A program made the translations under genes and the position numbers. Shown piece by piece: positions 35,880 through 45,519 of a stretch of 64,000 nt of DNA (the stretch's first letter is position 1; each line of letters opens with the position of its first letter). A model generated the notes under the pieces. It saw nothing but the letters and a program-made list of their open reading frames with translations, was not told where the DNA came from and searched no databases. Origin of the DNA: Morganella psychrotolerans (lineage in GTDB: Bacteria > Pseudomonadota > Gammaproteobacteria > Enterobacterales > Enterobacteriaceae); NCBI RefSeq assembly GCF_001676155.1, contig NZ_LZEW01000032.1:101726-165725 (forward strand), given 5' to 3'.

Positions 35880-38655
35880 ATTTATTATGGCAGGTGTGGC
35901 ACTGACCCTTACCGGCTGTGCTGTGGTTAATAATAGCGGAGCGGATAACCGCCCGCTTGCACAACGCAGCGATTTACAGCATATCCGCCTGGCGAACGGC
36001 ATGAATGTGTATCTGCTTTCAAGGGCGCAGCCCGGTGTTGAACTGCGCCTGCTGGTAGAAAGCGGATCATTGCAGGAAACAGAAGAACAGCGCGGTCTGG
36101 CGCATTTTACCGAGCACATGGCGTTCAAAGGCACCACCCACTTTCCTGACACACAGAGTTTTAAACAGCTTGAAAAACAGGGGCTTAATCTTGGCAGCCA
36201 TGTGAACGCCGCCACCAGCCTTAATTCCACTGTCTATAAATTGTCATTACCACAGGCAACACCGGCACAGGTTGAAACCGGCTTACAGGTGCTTGCCGAC
36301 TGGGCGCAGGGCATGACATTCGACCCGGTTGCCTTTGATAAAGAGCGCCCGGTTATTATTGAAGAGTGGCGTCTGCGTCAGGGGATAGGCTTTCGTATTA
36401 ACAATGCGCTGGAGCAACTTCGCTACGCAGGCAGCCGCTATGCACAGCGTGACCCTATCGGATTGTTGGATATTATCCGTAATGCCCCGGTCAGTACCGC
36501 AAAGGACTATTATCAGACCTGGTATCAGCCGCAGCGTATGAGCCTGGTGGTTATCGGGCAATTTAACCATCACGATGTCAGTGAACTGACAAAAACCTAT
36601 TTTAATCAGCCCGCGCAAACCAATGCCGCACAGGACGACTCCGCGTGGCAGCACTTTGCCCCGCAACCGGATCTGCTGGTAAAACCGGTCTTTGATAAAG
36701 AGCAGGGTCAGCGAATTATGCAGTTTGCGCTGCAACGGGATATCCGCGCACCGCTTGATACCCGCCGGGGACAATATGATGATTTACTGGATAACCTCTG
36801 GGTCGCTATCCTCAATCAGCGTCTGACTGCACTGGTGGATAACGGGCAATTACCTTCAGCCAGTATTAACCCGCAGGGCGCCATGCTGGATAAAAAACGC
36901 CTCCAGCAACTGATGATTATTCATCCGCAGAACAAAGATTACCTCACCGGTATCTCTCTGCTGTGGACTGAAATTCAGCGCCTGGCAACTCAGCCGGTTA
37001 CACAGGCAGAGCTGGATGATGCAAGACAGAATCTGCTGGCAAAACTCAGTCAGCAGGCCGCCGGGGAGTCCCGCTACGGTAATGATTATCTTGCTGATAA
37101 TATCACGACCGCTCTGGAGTACCGGATGCCGGTGCAGGACAAGCGCCAGCAACTCACCACTACATGGGAACTGATTAAACCGGTCACACCGGACACACTG
37201 AAAAACCATGTCGCAGGGTTCCTGCAGGCATCCTCACCCCGCCTGGCAGTCATCGGTCCGGATAGTGAGAAATCTCAGTTTAACGAAAAAGCATTCACAG
37301 AGCGCTGGCAGCAAATCCGTAAATCCGCGCCCGGTCCTTTCACACTGACAGTACGTCAGGTGGCGCTGAATGTTACGCCGACAGCGCCCGGCACTATCGT
37401 ACAAGAACAATCACTGCCGCTGCCGGCAACCGAATCCTGGCAGTTATCTAACGGGATGCGCATTATTGTGCATCAGGATAAAACCCTGAAAGATAATATT
37501 CAGATAAACCTGCGTATTCCGGGTGGTCGCTCACTCGAACCGACAGGTCAGGAGGGGTTAACCGAATGGGCGCTGAAACTGCCGGAAAGCAGCGGTTATG
37601 GGGATTTAAGTGCGCGGGAGCTGGCGCTGTTCAGCAAACAACACAGCCTGACACTGCGTCCGTACAGTGAATTACTGAACCACGGTTTCCGTGGCGAAGC
37701 CCCGCCGGAAGAGCTGGACACACTGCTGAAACTGCTGCACCTGAAAATAACCCGGCCACAGTTCAGCGGTGAAAAACTGCTGCGCAATCAGCAGGCGACG
37801 CTGGAAAGCCTGAACAATACGCCGGTTGAACACCGGTTCCTTGATGCTATCAATCAGGAAAGTCATACCAACGGCGGGCGTCTGGTTATCAATGAAAATG
37901 GCGGATGGCGTCACTTCACTGCTGCGCAATTGCAGAATAATAACCATCTTCTGCTCAGCCCGGTACAGGATATGACACTGGTTATCAGTGGCGCTGCTGA
38001 TAAAAAGCAGATTAAACAGTCTGTCGAAAAATGGATAGCTGCCCTTCCCGCGTCCACGCAGCGCCTGCAATGGCGTGATCCGAAAATCGCACCAAAGATG
38101 GAACCACTCAGCCGCACTTACCCGATTGCCAGTTCAGATAAAACCATGGTCAGCATTCAGTATGCCGCACCGGCACAATGGTCACAGAAAGAAACGCTGG
38201 TGCTGCAACTGCTCGACAGTGTTATCAGCCGTCAATTACGCGGCGCATTACGTGAACAGGCAGGCGGAATTTATGCCCTGAGTTTTTCATCCATGCTGGC
38301 AAAACTCCCGGCACCGTATTACAGCGCCAGGCTGAACTTCACAACCGACCCTCAGCGCGCATCTGAAATGACCACACTGAGCCGTCACGTCCTTAACACC
38401 CTTAAATCACAGGGCGTTCCGGAAGACGCGCTGAAAGAGGCCAGAGCAAACTGGTTACTGGAAAAACAGCAGGTTTATCAGAGTGCCGCATTCTGGACTG
38501 AATCTCTGGCACAAATTGCCGGTGATGATAATAATTTCATCCGAATAATTCAGGAAGAAGCGTTAATTAAAAATATAACGACAGACGACCTTAATCAGGC
38601 ATTATCCCGCTACAGCGGAGAGAATGAAAAAGTATTTATGCTGACACCGCCATAA
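35869..38655 (+). CDS. M16-family zinc metalloprotease lipoprotein (PqqL/FusC-like)
   Basis: 928 residues, the size of PqqL and FusC. The N-terminus MRYKFIMAGVALTLTGCAVV has a lipobox LTGC with the cysteine at 17, so it should be membrane-anchored in the periplasm. The inverted zinc motif HFTEH lies at about 82-86, with the downstream glutamate of the active site expected around VIIEEW. The second, catalytically inactive half repeats the fold. FusC and PqqL clip imported ferredoxin to free iron. The ATG at 35869 follows AGGAG. Confidence 0.9.
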   Translation: MRYKFIMAGVALTLTGCAVVNNSGADNRPLAQRSDLQHIRLANGMNVYLLSRAQPGVELRLLVESGSLQETEEQRGLAHFTEHMAFKGTTHFPDTQSFKQLEKQGLNLGSHVNAATSLNSTVYKLSLPQATPAQVETGLQVLADWAQGMTFDPVAFDKERPVIIEEWRLRQGIGFRINNALEQLRYAGSRYAQRDPIGLLDIIRNAPVSTAKDYYQTWYQPQRMSLVVIGQFNHHDVSELTKTYFNQPAQTNAAQDDSAWQHFAPQPDLLVKPVFDKEQGQRIMQFALQRDIRAPLDTRRGQYDDLLDNLWVAILNQRLTALVDNGQLPSASINPQGAMLDKKRLQQLMIIHPQNKDYLTGISLLWTEIQRLATQPVTQAELDDARQNLLAKLSQQAAGESRYGNDYLADNITTALEYRMPVQDKRQQLTTTWELIKPVTPDTLKNHVAGFLQASSPRLAVIGPDSEKSQFNEKAFTERWQQIRKSAPGPFTLTVRQVALNVTPTAPGTIVQEQSLPLPATESWQLSNGMRIIVHQDKTLKDNIQINLRIPGGRSLEPTGQEGLTEWALKLPESSGYGDLSARELALFSKQHSLTLRPYSELLNHGFRGEAPPEELDTLLKLLHLKITRPQFSGEKLLRNQQATLESLNNTPVEHRFLDAINQESHTNGGRLVINENGGWRHFTAAQLQNNNHLLLSPVQDMTLVISGAADKKQIKQSVEKWIAALPASTQRLQWRDPKIAPKMEPLSRTYPIASSDKTMVSIQYAAPAQWSQKETLVLQLLDSVISRQLRGALREQAGGIYALSFSSMLAKLPAPYYSARLNFTTDPQRASEMTTLSRHVLNTLKSQGVPEDALKEARANWLLEKQQVYQSAAFWTESLAQIAGDDNNFIRIIQEEALIKNITTDDLNQALSRYSGENEKVFMLTPP

Positions 38656-38662
38656 TATACAG

Positions 38663-38686
38663 AGCCTCTTAACAGAGGCTTTTTTA
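38663..38686 (+). terminator. Terminator after the M16 protease gene
   Basis: AGCCTCT, TAAC, AGAGGCT, then TTTTTATT. A clean intrinsic terminator that closes the sigma-to-protease operon. Confidence 0.9.
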
Positions 38687-38871
38687 TTATTTAATCTAAA
38701 ATATAAAAGTAACAATGGTTGTATTTACATATGACAGTGATTTGTTATGTGATATATATCTACATTATGACCTAAATTAACGTTCACCCTCATCAAATCT
38801 CTCTGCTATTCTCTTCGCGGGTGCCTGATTCTGTCCGGATCAGGTTATATACTCCCTGTTCCGGTCAGAAG

Positions 38872-38907
38872 AAAGCCCCGGTTACGTTTTTCAACATAAA
38901 CCGAGGC
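38872..38907 (-). ncRNA. Candidate Sok-like antisense RNA
   Basis: On the minus strand CGGTTTATGTTGAAAAACGTAACCG, read as two arms CGGT-T-TATGTT and AACGTA-ACCG, folds into a stem with one bulge and a GAAA tetraloop. It is followed by GGGGCTTTCTTC, like the end of R1 Sok. It would pair with the leader of the toxin mRNA to block translation. The 5' end and promoter are not defined. Confidence 0.55.
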
Positions 38908-38941
38908 TGGATCCCTACCTGAACAATAGGGATTTTGCCTC
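38903..38941 (+). promoter_or_regulatory. Leader stem of the Hok-like mRNA
   Basis: GAGGC (38903-38907) pairs with GCCTC (38937-38941), and ATCCCTA (38911-38917) with TAGGGAT (38927-38933). This sits just before the toxin ribosome site. Confidence 0.7.
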
Positions 38942-38965
38942 CTTCACTTTTAGGAGTCAAGAGAA

Positions 38966-39118
38966 ATGACCAGACTACCCGTTAAAGATTCAACTGTAAT
39001 TACAATGACTTTAATTCTTTGTATTACATTTTCACTCAATAACACCGGCTATTTTTCGTTGTCAGTGAGTGACGGTAATATCCTGGTTCAGACACAATCA
39101 CCTCATAAAGGTAATTAA
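38966..39118 (+). CDS. Hok-like small membrane toxin, copy 1
   Basis: 50 residues, too short for most gene callers. A single membrane segment (TVITMTLILCITFSL) follows a short MTRLP start, then a polar tail with SLSVSDGNILVQT. The layout matches Hok: MKLP start, one hydrophobic helix, and an LC-x-IR-x-x-DG-x-x-EV tail. The cysteine and acidic pair of the tail are not kept. AGGAG lies eight bases before the ATG. Hok-type peptides depolarise the inner membrane when the antitoxin RNA decays. Confidence 0.7.
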   Translation: MTRLPVKDSTVITMTLILCITFSLNNTGYFSLSVSDGNILVQTQSPHKGN

Positions 39119-39124
39119 TGCTGA

Positions 39125-39142
39125 GGGGGGAGAAATCCCCCC
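39125..39142. terminator. GC-rich hairpin after Hok-like copy 1
   Basis: Six G, AGAAAT, six C, then GTTTCTCTCTG. It separates the two Hok-like frames and may end the first mRNA or fold its 3' end. Confidence 0.6.
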
Positions 39143-39234
39143 GTTTCTCTCTGTTACAGGTAGCAGTAAATTAGGCACCTTATTTTTATTATCTGACTCT
39201 GTAAATAAAACAATTAACTTATGGCCCTATTATT

Positions 39235-39432
39235 ATGAAACCTTCATTATTACGTTCTTTCGTTAAAAATATAAAACTGACTAAAACAGATACAACGGTA
39301 ATCACAGTAACTATTATGATCTGTTTTACTATTCTGTTAGCGTCAAAGCTAAAAAGTAATGAAATACGTTCTTTATTACTGAGTGACGGAAGCTCTGAGA
39401 TAAAGATACTCTATCTCTGCGCAGACAATTAA
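39235..39432 (+). CDS. Hok-like small membrane peptide, copy 2
   Basis: 65 residues, paralogous to the preceding peptide: KTDTTVITVTIMICFTILL aligns with KDSTVITMTLILCITFSL, and LLLSDGSSEIKI with LSVSDGNILVQT. The tail SDGSSEIKI also resembles the Hok DG-x-x-EV segment, and ICFTILL the Hok helix. It has no clear ribosome site and lacks its own sok-target leader, so it may be a decayed tandem copy or depend on the first transcript. Confidence 0.6.
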   Translation: MKPSLLRSFVKNIKLTKTDTTVITVTIMICFTILLASKLKSNEIRSLLLSDGSSEIKILYLCADN

Positions 39433-39437
39433 TAAAA

Positions 39438-39478
39438 AAAACCTCTGCGGGGGAATAATACCGGCAGAGGTTTTTATT
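39438..39478. terminator. Bidirectional terminator between Hok-like copy 2 and deoD
   Basis: AAAAAACCTCTGC and GCAGAGGTTTTTAT form a 12-bp stem with A and T tracts suitable for both strands. It serves both the toxin locus and the deo operon. Confidence 0.92.
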
Positions 39479-39495
39479 ATGATGACGAAAATAAA

Positions 39496-40215
39496 TTACT
39501 GTTTATCGCCCAGTAATACTGATTCCAGTGCAATCGTAATCATTTCATTAAATGAAGTCTGACGCTCATCTGAAGGCAGATTATCACCGGTACGGATATG
39601 GTCAGAAACAGTGCAGATAGTCAGTGCTTTCGCACCAAACTCAGCGGCAACACCGTAAATACCGGCAGCTTCCATTTCCACGCCTAAAATACCGTATTTT
39701 TCCATTACATCAAACATCTGCGGATCCGGCGTATAGAATAAATCAGCAGAGAAAATATTCCCCACACGCGCAGGAATACCCGCCTTTTCTGCTGCATCAA
39801 CCGCATTGCGCACCAGACCAAAATCGGCGATTGCGGCAAAGTCATTATCTTTAAAACGCAGGCGATTTACCTTGGAATCCGTACTTGCGCCCATGGCAAT
39901 AACCACATCGCGCAGTTTAACATCAGGGCTGATTGCCCCGCATGAACCAACACGGATAATGGTTTTTACGCCAAATTCAGTAATGAGCTCTTTTGCATAA
40001 ATAGAGCAGGATGGGATCCCCATTCCGTGACCCATTACTGAAATACGGCGGCCTTTATACGTTCCGGTGAAACCCAGCATGCCACGCACATCATTAACTT
40101 GTTTAATGTCGTCTAAAAAGTTTTCTGCGATATATTTCGCCCGCAGCGGATCGCCCGGCATCAGAACAACATCTGCAAAATCACCCAATTCAGCATTAAT
40201 GTGAGGGGTAGCCAT
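39496..40215 (-). CDS. deoD: Purine-nucleoside phosphorylase DeoD
   Basis: 239 residues, the E. coli length. It starts [18 protein letters not shown], with the phosphate and nucleoside sites in [19 protein letters not shown] and [11 protein letters not shown]. It splits purine (deoxy)nucleosides to base and sugar-1-phosphate. Last gene of deoCABD. Confidence 0.97.
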   Translation of the reverse strand: MATPHINAELGDFADVVLMPGDPLRAKYIAENFLDDIKQVNDVRGMLGFTGTYKGRRISVMGHGMGIPSCSIYAKELITEFGVKTIIRVGSCGAISPDVKLRDVVIAMGASTDSKVNRLRFKDNDFAAIADFGLVRNAVDAAEKAGIPARVGNIFSADLFYTPDPQMFDVMEKYGILGVEMEAAGIYGVAAEFGAKALTICTVSDHIRTGDNLPSDERQTSFNEMITIALESVLLGDKQ

Positions 40216-40286
40216 AAGAAATTCCTTTCAGTAAATCGCAAAGGGAAAGGGCAGGCAACCGCTGCCTGCCCGAAAGAGGTGACACA

Positions 40287-41510
40287 TTACAGCATGTTTT
40301 TACCATAATCCATCGGGGATAAATTAAAATAAGACGCGACAGTCTGCCCGATATCAGCAAAGGTTTCGCGATATCCCAGAGAACCCGGTTTTACTTTTGG
40401 TCCGTAAATCAGAACAGGGATATGCTCACGCGTATGATCCGTTCCCGGCCAGGTCGGATCACAGCCGTGGTCAGCGGTGAAGATCAGAATATCGTCTTCT
40501 TTAACCAGCTTCAGCATTTCCGGCAGGCGGCGGTCGAACAGTTCCAGTGCCGCTGCATAACCCGCAACATCACGGCGATGACCATAAGAAGAGTCAAAAT
40601 CCACAAAGTTGGTGAACACAATCGTGTTGTCACCCGCCAGCTTCATTTCTTCCAGGGATGCATCGAATAATGCATCAATACCGGTCGCTTTGATTTTCTT
40701 CGTGATACCGACATGGGCGTAGATATCCGCAATTTTCCCGATAGAAACAACTTCACCCTGCTTTTCTTCCACCAGCTTTTGCAGCATGGTCGCAGCCGGT
40801 GGCTCTACCGCATAATCATGGCGGTTACCGGTACGTTCAAATGAACCGGCTTTTTCACCCGTAAACGGACGGGCAATAACACGACCAATATTATAATCAC
40901 CCGCCGTCAGCTCTTCACGGGCAATTTCACACAGTTCATACAGTTTTTCCAGACCATAGGTGTCTTCATGACAGGCAATCTGGAATACGGAGTCTGCGGA
41001 GGTATAGAAAATCGGCTTACCGGTTTTCATATGCTCTTCACCGAGTTTATCGAGGATCACGGTGCCGGATGAATGGCAGTTTCCGAGCCAGCCCGGTAAA
41101 TTGGCACGCTTAACCAGTTTATCCAGTAATTCCGGCGGGAAGCTGTTTTCTTCATCTTTAAAATAGCCCCAGTCAAACAGAACCGGCACACCGGCAATTT
41201 CCCAGTGACCTGACGGCGTATCTTTGCCGGAAGAGAGTTCACCCGCATACGCGTAAGCGCCGATAATGTCTGCATTTTTATCCAGACCTTCCGGGAACGT
41301 ACCGGTGGATTCCTCCGCCGCTTTACCCAATCCCAGACGGGACAGGTTCGGCAGATGCAACGGACCTTTACGCCCTTTATCAGCATCACCACGGGCGCAA
41401 ACCTGTGCGATATGACCTAACGTGTCAGCACCGGTATCACCAAAATCAGCAGCATCATGTGCCGCGCCGATACCGAATGAATCCAGTACCATAATAAACG
41501 TACGTTTCAT
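40287..41510 (-). CDS. deoB: Phosphopentomutase DeoB
   Basis: 407 residues, the E. coli length. Alkaline-phosphatase-superfamily metal motifs are visible at both ends: [23 protein letters not shown] at the N-terminus (in parts [21 protein letters not shown]), and [23 protein letters not shown] near the C-terminus. It interconverts (deoxy)ribose 1- and 5-phosphates. In operon with deoA upstream (gap 60) and deoD downstream (gap 71). Confidence 0.97.
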   Translation of the reverse strand: MKRTFIMVLDSFGIGAAHDAADFGDTGADTLGHIAQVCARGDADKGRKGPLHLPNLSRLGLGKAAEESTGTFPEGLDKNADIIGAYAYAGELSSGKDTPSGHWEIAGVPVLFDWGYFKDEENSFPPELLDKLVKRANLPGWLGNCHSSGTVILDKLGEEHMKTGKPIFYTSADSVFQIACHEDTYGLEKLYELCEIAREELTAGDYNIGRVIARPFTGEKAGSFERTGNRHDYAVEPPAATMLQKLVEEKQGEVVSIGKIADIYAHVGITKKIKATGIDALFDASLEEMKLAGDNTIVFTNFVDFDSSYGHRRDVAGYAAALELFDRRLPEMLKLVKEDDILIFTADHGCDPTWPGTDHTREHIPVLIYGPKVKPGSLGYRETFADIGQTVASYFNLSPMDYGKNML

Positions 41511-41570
41511 AATTTTCTCCTGTGACAGATCACGTCAGAATGCAGGCTCCACGTGAATAACAAAATCGTT

Positions 41571-42893
41571 CTATCCGCTGATTCTGCGGTAAATCAGCGG
41601 GGTGTCCGCGACCGGATGCTCACTGAGTGTAATGGCCTGACGTACGGTCTGAGCCGCTTCATGCCACTCTCTTTCACTGTTTGCATGGATCATTGCCAGT
41701 GGTGTCTGACCATCCGCAACGGTATTTATTGCCGCAATGTCGCTTAACCCGACACTGTAATCAATCGGATCACTGGCTTTTCGCCGTCCGCCGCCTAATG
41801 ATACCACCGCCATTCCCAGTGCGCGGGTATCCATAGCGGTCACAACACCTTCTGTTTCAGCATAGACCGGTTTACTGAGGACTGCCGATGGCAAATAGTG
41901 CGAATAACGCTCAATGAAATCAGACGGGCCGCGCTGCGCTGCCACCATCCGGGCAAAGACTTCCGCAGCCTTACCATTATCCAGTACGCGCTGTAATTTT
42001 TCTTCCGCGTGTGTGCGATCGTCTGCTAATCCGCCGGAAACCAGCATCTCAGCACACAGCGCCATAGTCACTTCATAAAGACGCGGATTTCGGTATTCGC
42101 CGGTCAGGAAACGGACCGCTTCACGCACTTCAACCGCATTTCCCGCACTGGATGCCAGCACCTGGTTCATATCCGTCAGTAGTGCCGTTGTCCGGCAGCC
42201 CGCACCATTAGCGACCTGAGCGATCGCCTGTGCCAACTGCTCTGATAATTCGTATGTCGGCATAAATGCACCGGAGCCGACTTTCACATCCATCACCAAT
42301 GCATCCAGACCTTCAGCTAATTTCTTGCCGAGGATCGAGGCGGTGATAAGCGCAATGGAGTCAACTGTCGCCGTAATATCGCGGGTGGCATAAAAACGTT
42401 TATCTGCCGGTGCTAATGAATTTGTCTGACCGATAATAGCAACACCGGTTTCTTTAATGATACGACGAAAGGTTTCATCATCGGGAAAAATATCAAATCC
42501 CGGAATCGCTTCCAGTTTATCGAGGGTGCCCCCGGTATGACCCAGTCCGCGACCGGAGATCATCGGAATGAATCCGCCACAGGCAGCAACCATCGGACCT
42601 AACATCAGGGAAGTCACATCCCCGACACCGCCTGTGGAGTGTTTATCCACAACCGGACCCGGTAAATCAAGGCTTTTCCAATCCAGAACAGAGCCGGAGT
42701 CCCGCATCGCCAGCGTCAGAGAAACACGCTCCTGCGGGTTCATATCATGGAAATAAATGGTCATTGCCAGCGCAGCAATTTGTCCTTCCGAGACGGAATT
42801 ATCGCGGACCCCGTTGATAAAGAAACGAATTTCTTCATCTGACAGTGGGTGTCCATCCCGTTTTTTACGAATAATTTCCTGAGCCAGAAACAC
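41571..42893 (-). CDS. deoA: Thymidine phosphorylase DeoA
   Basis: 440 residues when started at the GTG at 42893, exactly the E. coli length. AAGGAGATAACT directly precedes it, and the next residues [14 protein letters not shown] match the family N-terminus. An ATG 39 bases upstream is rejected. The phosphate-binding KHSTGGVGD motif is present. It splits thymidine and deoxyuridine. It follows deoC by 91 bases. Confidence 0.97.
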   Translation of the reverse strand: MFLAQEIIRKKRDGHPLSDEEIRFFINGVRDNSVSEGQIAALAMTIYFHDMNPQERVSLTLAMRDSGSVLDWKSLDLPGPVVDKHSTGGVGDVTSLMLGPMVAACGGFIPMISGRGLGHTGGTLDKLEAIPGFDIFPDDETFRRIIKETGVAIIGQTNSLAPADKRFYATRDITATVDSIALITASILGKKLAEGLDALVMDVKVGSGAFMPTYELSEQLAQAIAQVANGAGCRTTALLTDMNQVLASSAGNAVEVREAVRFLTGEYRNPRLYEVTMALCAEMLVSGGLADDRTHAEEKLQRVLDNGKAAEVFARMVAAQRGPSDFIERYSHYLPSAVLSKPVYAETEGVVTAMDTRALGMAVVSLGGGRRKASDPIDYSVGLSDIAAINTVADGQTPLAMIHANSEREWHEAAQTVRQAITLSEHPVADTPLIYRRISG

Positions 42894-42984
42894 AGTTATC
42901 TCCTTAATACCGGATACGTACCGGCGGTTCACCGCCGGACGTTAATCAAAAAAACGGACAGCAAATGCTGTCCGGTAAGAGTGA

Positions 42985-43767
42985 TTAATACTTGCTGTCA
43001 GATTTGGCGTCAGCGTAGCCCAGTGCATTGAGCAGGCTGGCTAACAGGCTGGATGCGCCAAAACGGAAATGGCGGGAGTCTGTCCAGCCTTTACCCATAA
43101 TGCGATCAGCCATTGCCAGATATTGCGCCGCTTCTTCAGCAGTACGCACACCTCCGGCAGGTTTGAAACCAACGGTTTTACCGACACCCATATCGCGGAT
43201 CACGGTCATCATGATTTCTGCGGTTTCAGGTGTGGCATTAACCGGCACTTTACCTGTGGAGGTTTTAATGAAGTCGGCACCGGCTTTGATTGAGATTTCA
43301 GATGCCTGACGAATTAACGCCGGATCTTTAAGCTCGCCACTTTCGATAATCACTTTCAGCAGTACGCCGGGATGTTTTGCACATGCGTCTTTACAAGCTT
43401 TCACCAGATCAAAACCGACCTGAGTGTTGCCTGCCATCAGTGCGCGGTACGGGAACACGACATCCACATCATCTGCGCCGTAAGCAATAGCAGCATTGGT
43501 TTCAGCCAGAGCAATATCAATATCATCATTGCCGTGCGGAAAGTTAGTCACTGTTGCGATACGGACTTCCGGTGTGCCCTGCTCACGCAGAACTTTACGC
43601 GCCAGCGGAATAAAGCGGGGATAAATACAAACAGCCGCAGTCTGTCCTGCCGGGCTTTTCGCCTGATGACACAGTGCGGTTACTTTCGCATCAGTATCGT
43701 CGTCATTCAGGGTGGTTAAATCCATTAAGGACAGCGCATGCTGCGCTGCAGCGGTTAAATCGGTCAT
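42985..43767 (-). CDS. deoC: Deoxyribose-phosphate aldolase DeoC
   Basis: 260 residues from the ATG at 43767, which follows GGAGAG. The Schiff-base lysine lies in [10 protein letters not shown] and the second catalytic lysine in [12 protein letters not shown]. It converts 2-deoxyribose 5-phosphate to acetaldehyde and glyceraldehyde 3-phosphate, feeding nucleoside carbon into glycolysis. First gene of deoCABD. Confidence 0.97.
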   Translation of the reverse strand: MTDLTAAAQHALSLMDLTTLNDDDTDAKVTALCHQAKSPAGQTAAVCIYPRFIPLARKVLREQGTPEVRIATVTNFPHGNDDIDIALAETNAAIAYGADDVDVVFPYRALMAGNTQVGFDLVKACKDACAKHPGVLLKVIIESGELKDPALIRQASEISIKAGADFIKTSTGKVPVNATPETAEIMMTVIRDMGVGKTVGFKPAGGVRTAEEAAQYLAMADRIMGKGWTDSRHFRFGASSLLASLLNALGYADAKSDSKY

Positions 43768-44053
43768 AAAACTCTCCAACGGTACCGGTCTGTTCCGTTT
43801 GCGGACAGACACAATGTCTGAATGATGCAAAATGTGTTGGCGAGCGGGACTTGGTTCCGTGAAGACGTTGCCTCTCTTGCGATAACGGTAACGCTGAGAT
43901 CCTTCTCACCGCGCTGTAATACAGGTGACGGTTATAAGACGGTCACCGAATCCATTACATGGTATCCATGCCTTATTGGAGCATGTCTTGGCGCTATAAT
44001 ACGTGCCTTTCATCACGTTTACATAACAGCATTTACATCAATACATATAATTA

Positions 44054-44069
44054 TGTGATAAAAATCACA
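44054..44069. promoter_or_regulatory. CRP-cAMP site of the deo operon
   Basis: TGTGATAAAAATCACA is a perfect TGTGA-N6-TCACA match, about 290 bases before deoC. Confidence 0.85.
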
Positions 44070-44184
44070 CCAATAGGGCGATATACACAAAACAGCCGTG
44101 CATATTCGTTGAACAGTATAGCGCAGGTGACGGGTAAACAGGGAGAGACAGAAAGGCAAGTACACTGAATCAGTGTGCGGAAAG

Positions 44185-44204
44185 TTTGAATGAATAAGGG
44201 TATA
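44185..44204. repeat. Half copy of palindromic repeat family A
   Basis: TTTGAATGAATAAGGGTATA equals one arm of the family A element as seen at 56222-56241. The other arm is missing. Confidence 0.75.
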
Positions 44205-44206
44205 AA

Positions 44207-44233
44207 GCACAGGTGAATAAACATCACCTGTGC
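44207..44233 (-). terminator. Terminator after the nucleoside transporter gene
   Basis: GCACAGGTGA and TCACCTGTGC form a perfect 10-bp stem with a 7-base loop, 12 bases past the stop. A TTTATA tail follows on the minus strand. Confidence 0.8.
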
Positions 44234-44244
44234 GGATAAATCAA

Positions 44245-45519
44245 TTACAGCGCGAGGAAGAAACCGGCAATGGTTGCACTCATTAGGTTAGAGAGTGTCC
44301 CTGCCATCACGGCTTTCATACCTAAACGGGCCACATCTTTACGGCGCGTCGGCGCCATACCGCCCAGACCACCCAGCAGGATAGCCACGGAAGAAAGGTT
44401 TGCGAAACCACACAAGGCAAAGGAGATAATTGCTTTGGTGTGATCTGACAATGGTTGCAGACCTGCGGCGATCACCTGTGCATCCGGCTTCATATATTCA
44501 CCGAAGTTCATAAAGGCAACGAACTCATTCACCACCACTTTCTGACCGATGAAGGAACCGGCGGTCATTGCTTCGCTCCACGGCACACCGATGAGGAATG
44601 CGATTGGCGAGAACAACCAGCCCAGGATTAACTCCAGTGACAGTTGCGGATAGTCAAACCAGCCGCCGACACCACTGAGGATCCCGTTCAGTAACGCAAT
44701 CAGGGCAATAAAGGCCAGCAACATCGCACCCACGTTCAGGGCTAACTGCATACCGGCAGATGCACCACTTGCCGCTGCATCAATGATATTTGCAGGGCGC
44801 TCTTCTTCAGATTCCAGAATAGCTTCCGCTTTGTCGTCGTATCCTTCCGTTTCCGGCACTATCAGCTTGGCAAATAATAATCCGCCGGGAGCTGCCATAA
44901 AGGAAGCGGCAATCAGATACTCAAGCGGTACGCCCATCTGTGCGTAACCTGCCAGAACAGAACCGGCGACGGATGCCAGACCACCACACATTACCGCAAA
45001 CAGTTCAGAGTTGGTCATACCGGCAATATACGGACGAACCACCAGCGGCGCTTCTGTCTGTCCGACAAAGATATTGGCTGTTGCAGACATGGATTCAGTC
45101 CGGGAAGTGCCCAGAATTTTCTGTAAGCCGCCACCGAGAACTTTAATAACAAGCTGCATGATACCGAGGTAGTACAACACCGCGATCAGAGAAGAGAAGA
45201 AGACAATAACCGGCAGAACACGCAGTGCGAAAACAAACCCGCCACCACCGAACACCTCAAACATTTTAGGTGAAACCAGACCACCGAAAATGAAATCCAT
45301 CCCTTTCTGCCCGTAGCCGATAACACTGGCAACACCGTCAGACATGCCGAGAAGAATTTTCCGGCCCATCGGAACATAAAGGACTAATGCCCCGATCAGC
45401 ACCTGAATAATAAATGCACCAACGACAGTACGGAGTTTAATTGCCCGGCGATCACTGGAAAACAGTACTGCGATAAAAATCAGCGCTGCCATCCCGACCA
45501 GACTCATGAGGAGTTGCAT
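44245..45519 (-). CDS. Concentrative nucleoside transporter (NupX/NupC family)
   Basis: 424 residues from the ATG at 45519, which follows AGGGAT. A GTG 18 bases upstream is possible. It is a CNT-family symporter with about ten membrane segments. The signatures are [16 protein letters not shown] (written here within [16 protein letters not shown]), the [13 protein letters not shown] segment and the C-terminal [19 protein letters not shown]. It imports nucleosides with H+ or Na+. Its place before deoC, in the same direction, supplies substrates for deoCABD. E. coli has yjjW/yjjI here instead. Confidence 0.9.
   Translation of the reverse strand: MQLLMSLVGMAALIFIAVLFSSDRRAIKLRTVVGAFIIQVLIGALVLYVPMGRKILLGMSDGVASVIGYGQKGMDFIFGGLVSPKMFEVFGGGGFVFALRVLPVIVFFSSLIAVLYYLGIMQLVIKVLGGGLQKILGTSRTESMSATANIFVGQTEAPLVVRPYIAGMTNSELFAVMCGGLASVAGSVLAGYAQMGVPLEYLIAASFMAAPGGLLFAKLIVPETEGYDDKAEAILESEEERPANIIDAAASGASAGMQLALNVGAMLLAFIALIALLNGILSGVGGWFDYPQLSLELILGWLFSPIAFLIGVPWSEAMTAGSFIGQKVVVNEFVAFMNFGEYMKPDAQVIAAGLQPLSDHTKAIISFALCGFANLSSVAILLGGLGGMAPTRRKDVARLGMKAVMAGTLSNLMSATIAGFFLAL

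Larger units (their letters stand above)
38743..39118 (+). other. hok/sok-like type I toxin-antitoxin locus, leader and first toxin
   Basis: The leader carries the order of elements found in hok mRNA. There is an AAGCCCCG segment at 38873-38880 with a downstream CCGAGG, which are the sok target arms. A GAGGC-ATCCCTA against TAGGGAT-GCCTC stem follows at 38903-38941. AGGAG and the toxin start come next. The structural match is to the plasmid R1 hok leader, including the conserved GCCCCG, GAGGC, ATCCCTA and GCCTC blocks. The promoter is not certain. Confidence 0.7.
43768..44206. other. deo operon promoter and regulatory region
   Basis: About 440 bases without a supported gene. It holds a perfect CRP site (44054-44069), a GGTGAC..GTCACC hairpin (about 43923-43946), a palindrome ACACTGA-A-TCAGTGT (44162-44176) and a half copy of repeat family A (44185-44204). 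The long spacing is typical of multi-promoter deo regulation by CRP, CytR and DeoR. No clear DeoR operator was found. Confidence 0.6.

Noticed and set aside
39069..39266. 65-codon plus-strand frame between the two Hok-like peptides, considered as a mok equivalent
   Set aside because: mok should overlap the hok start region and be read just ahead of it. This frame begins inside the first toxin and runs through its 3' hairpin.
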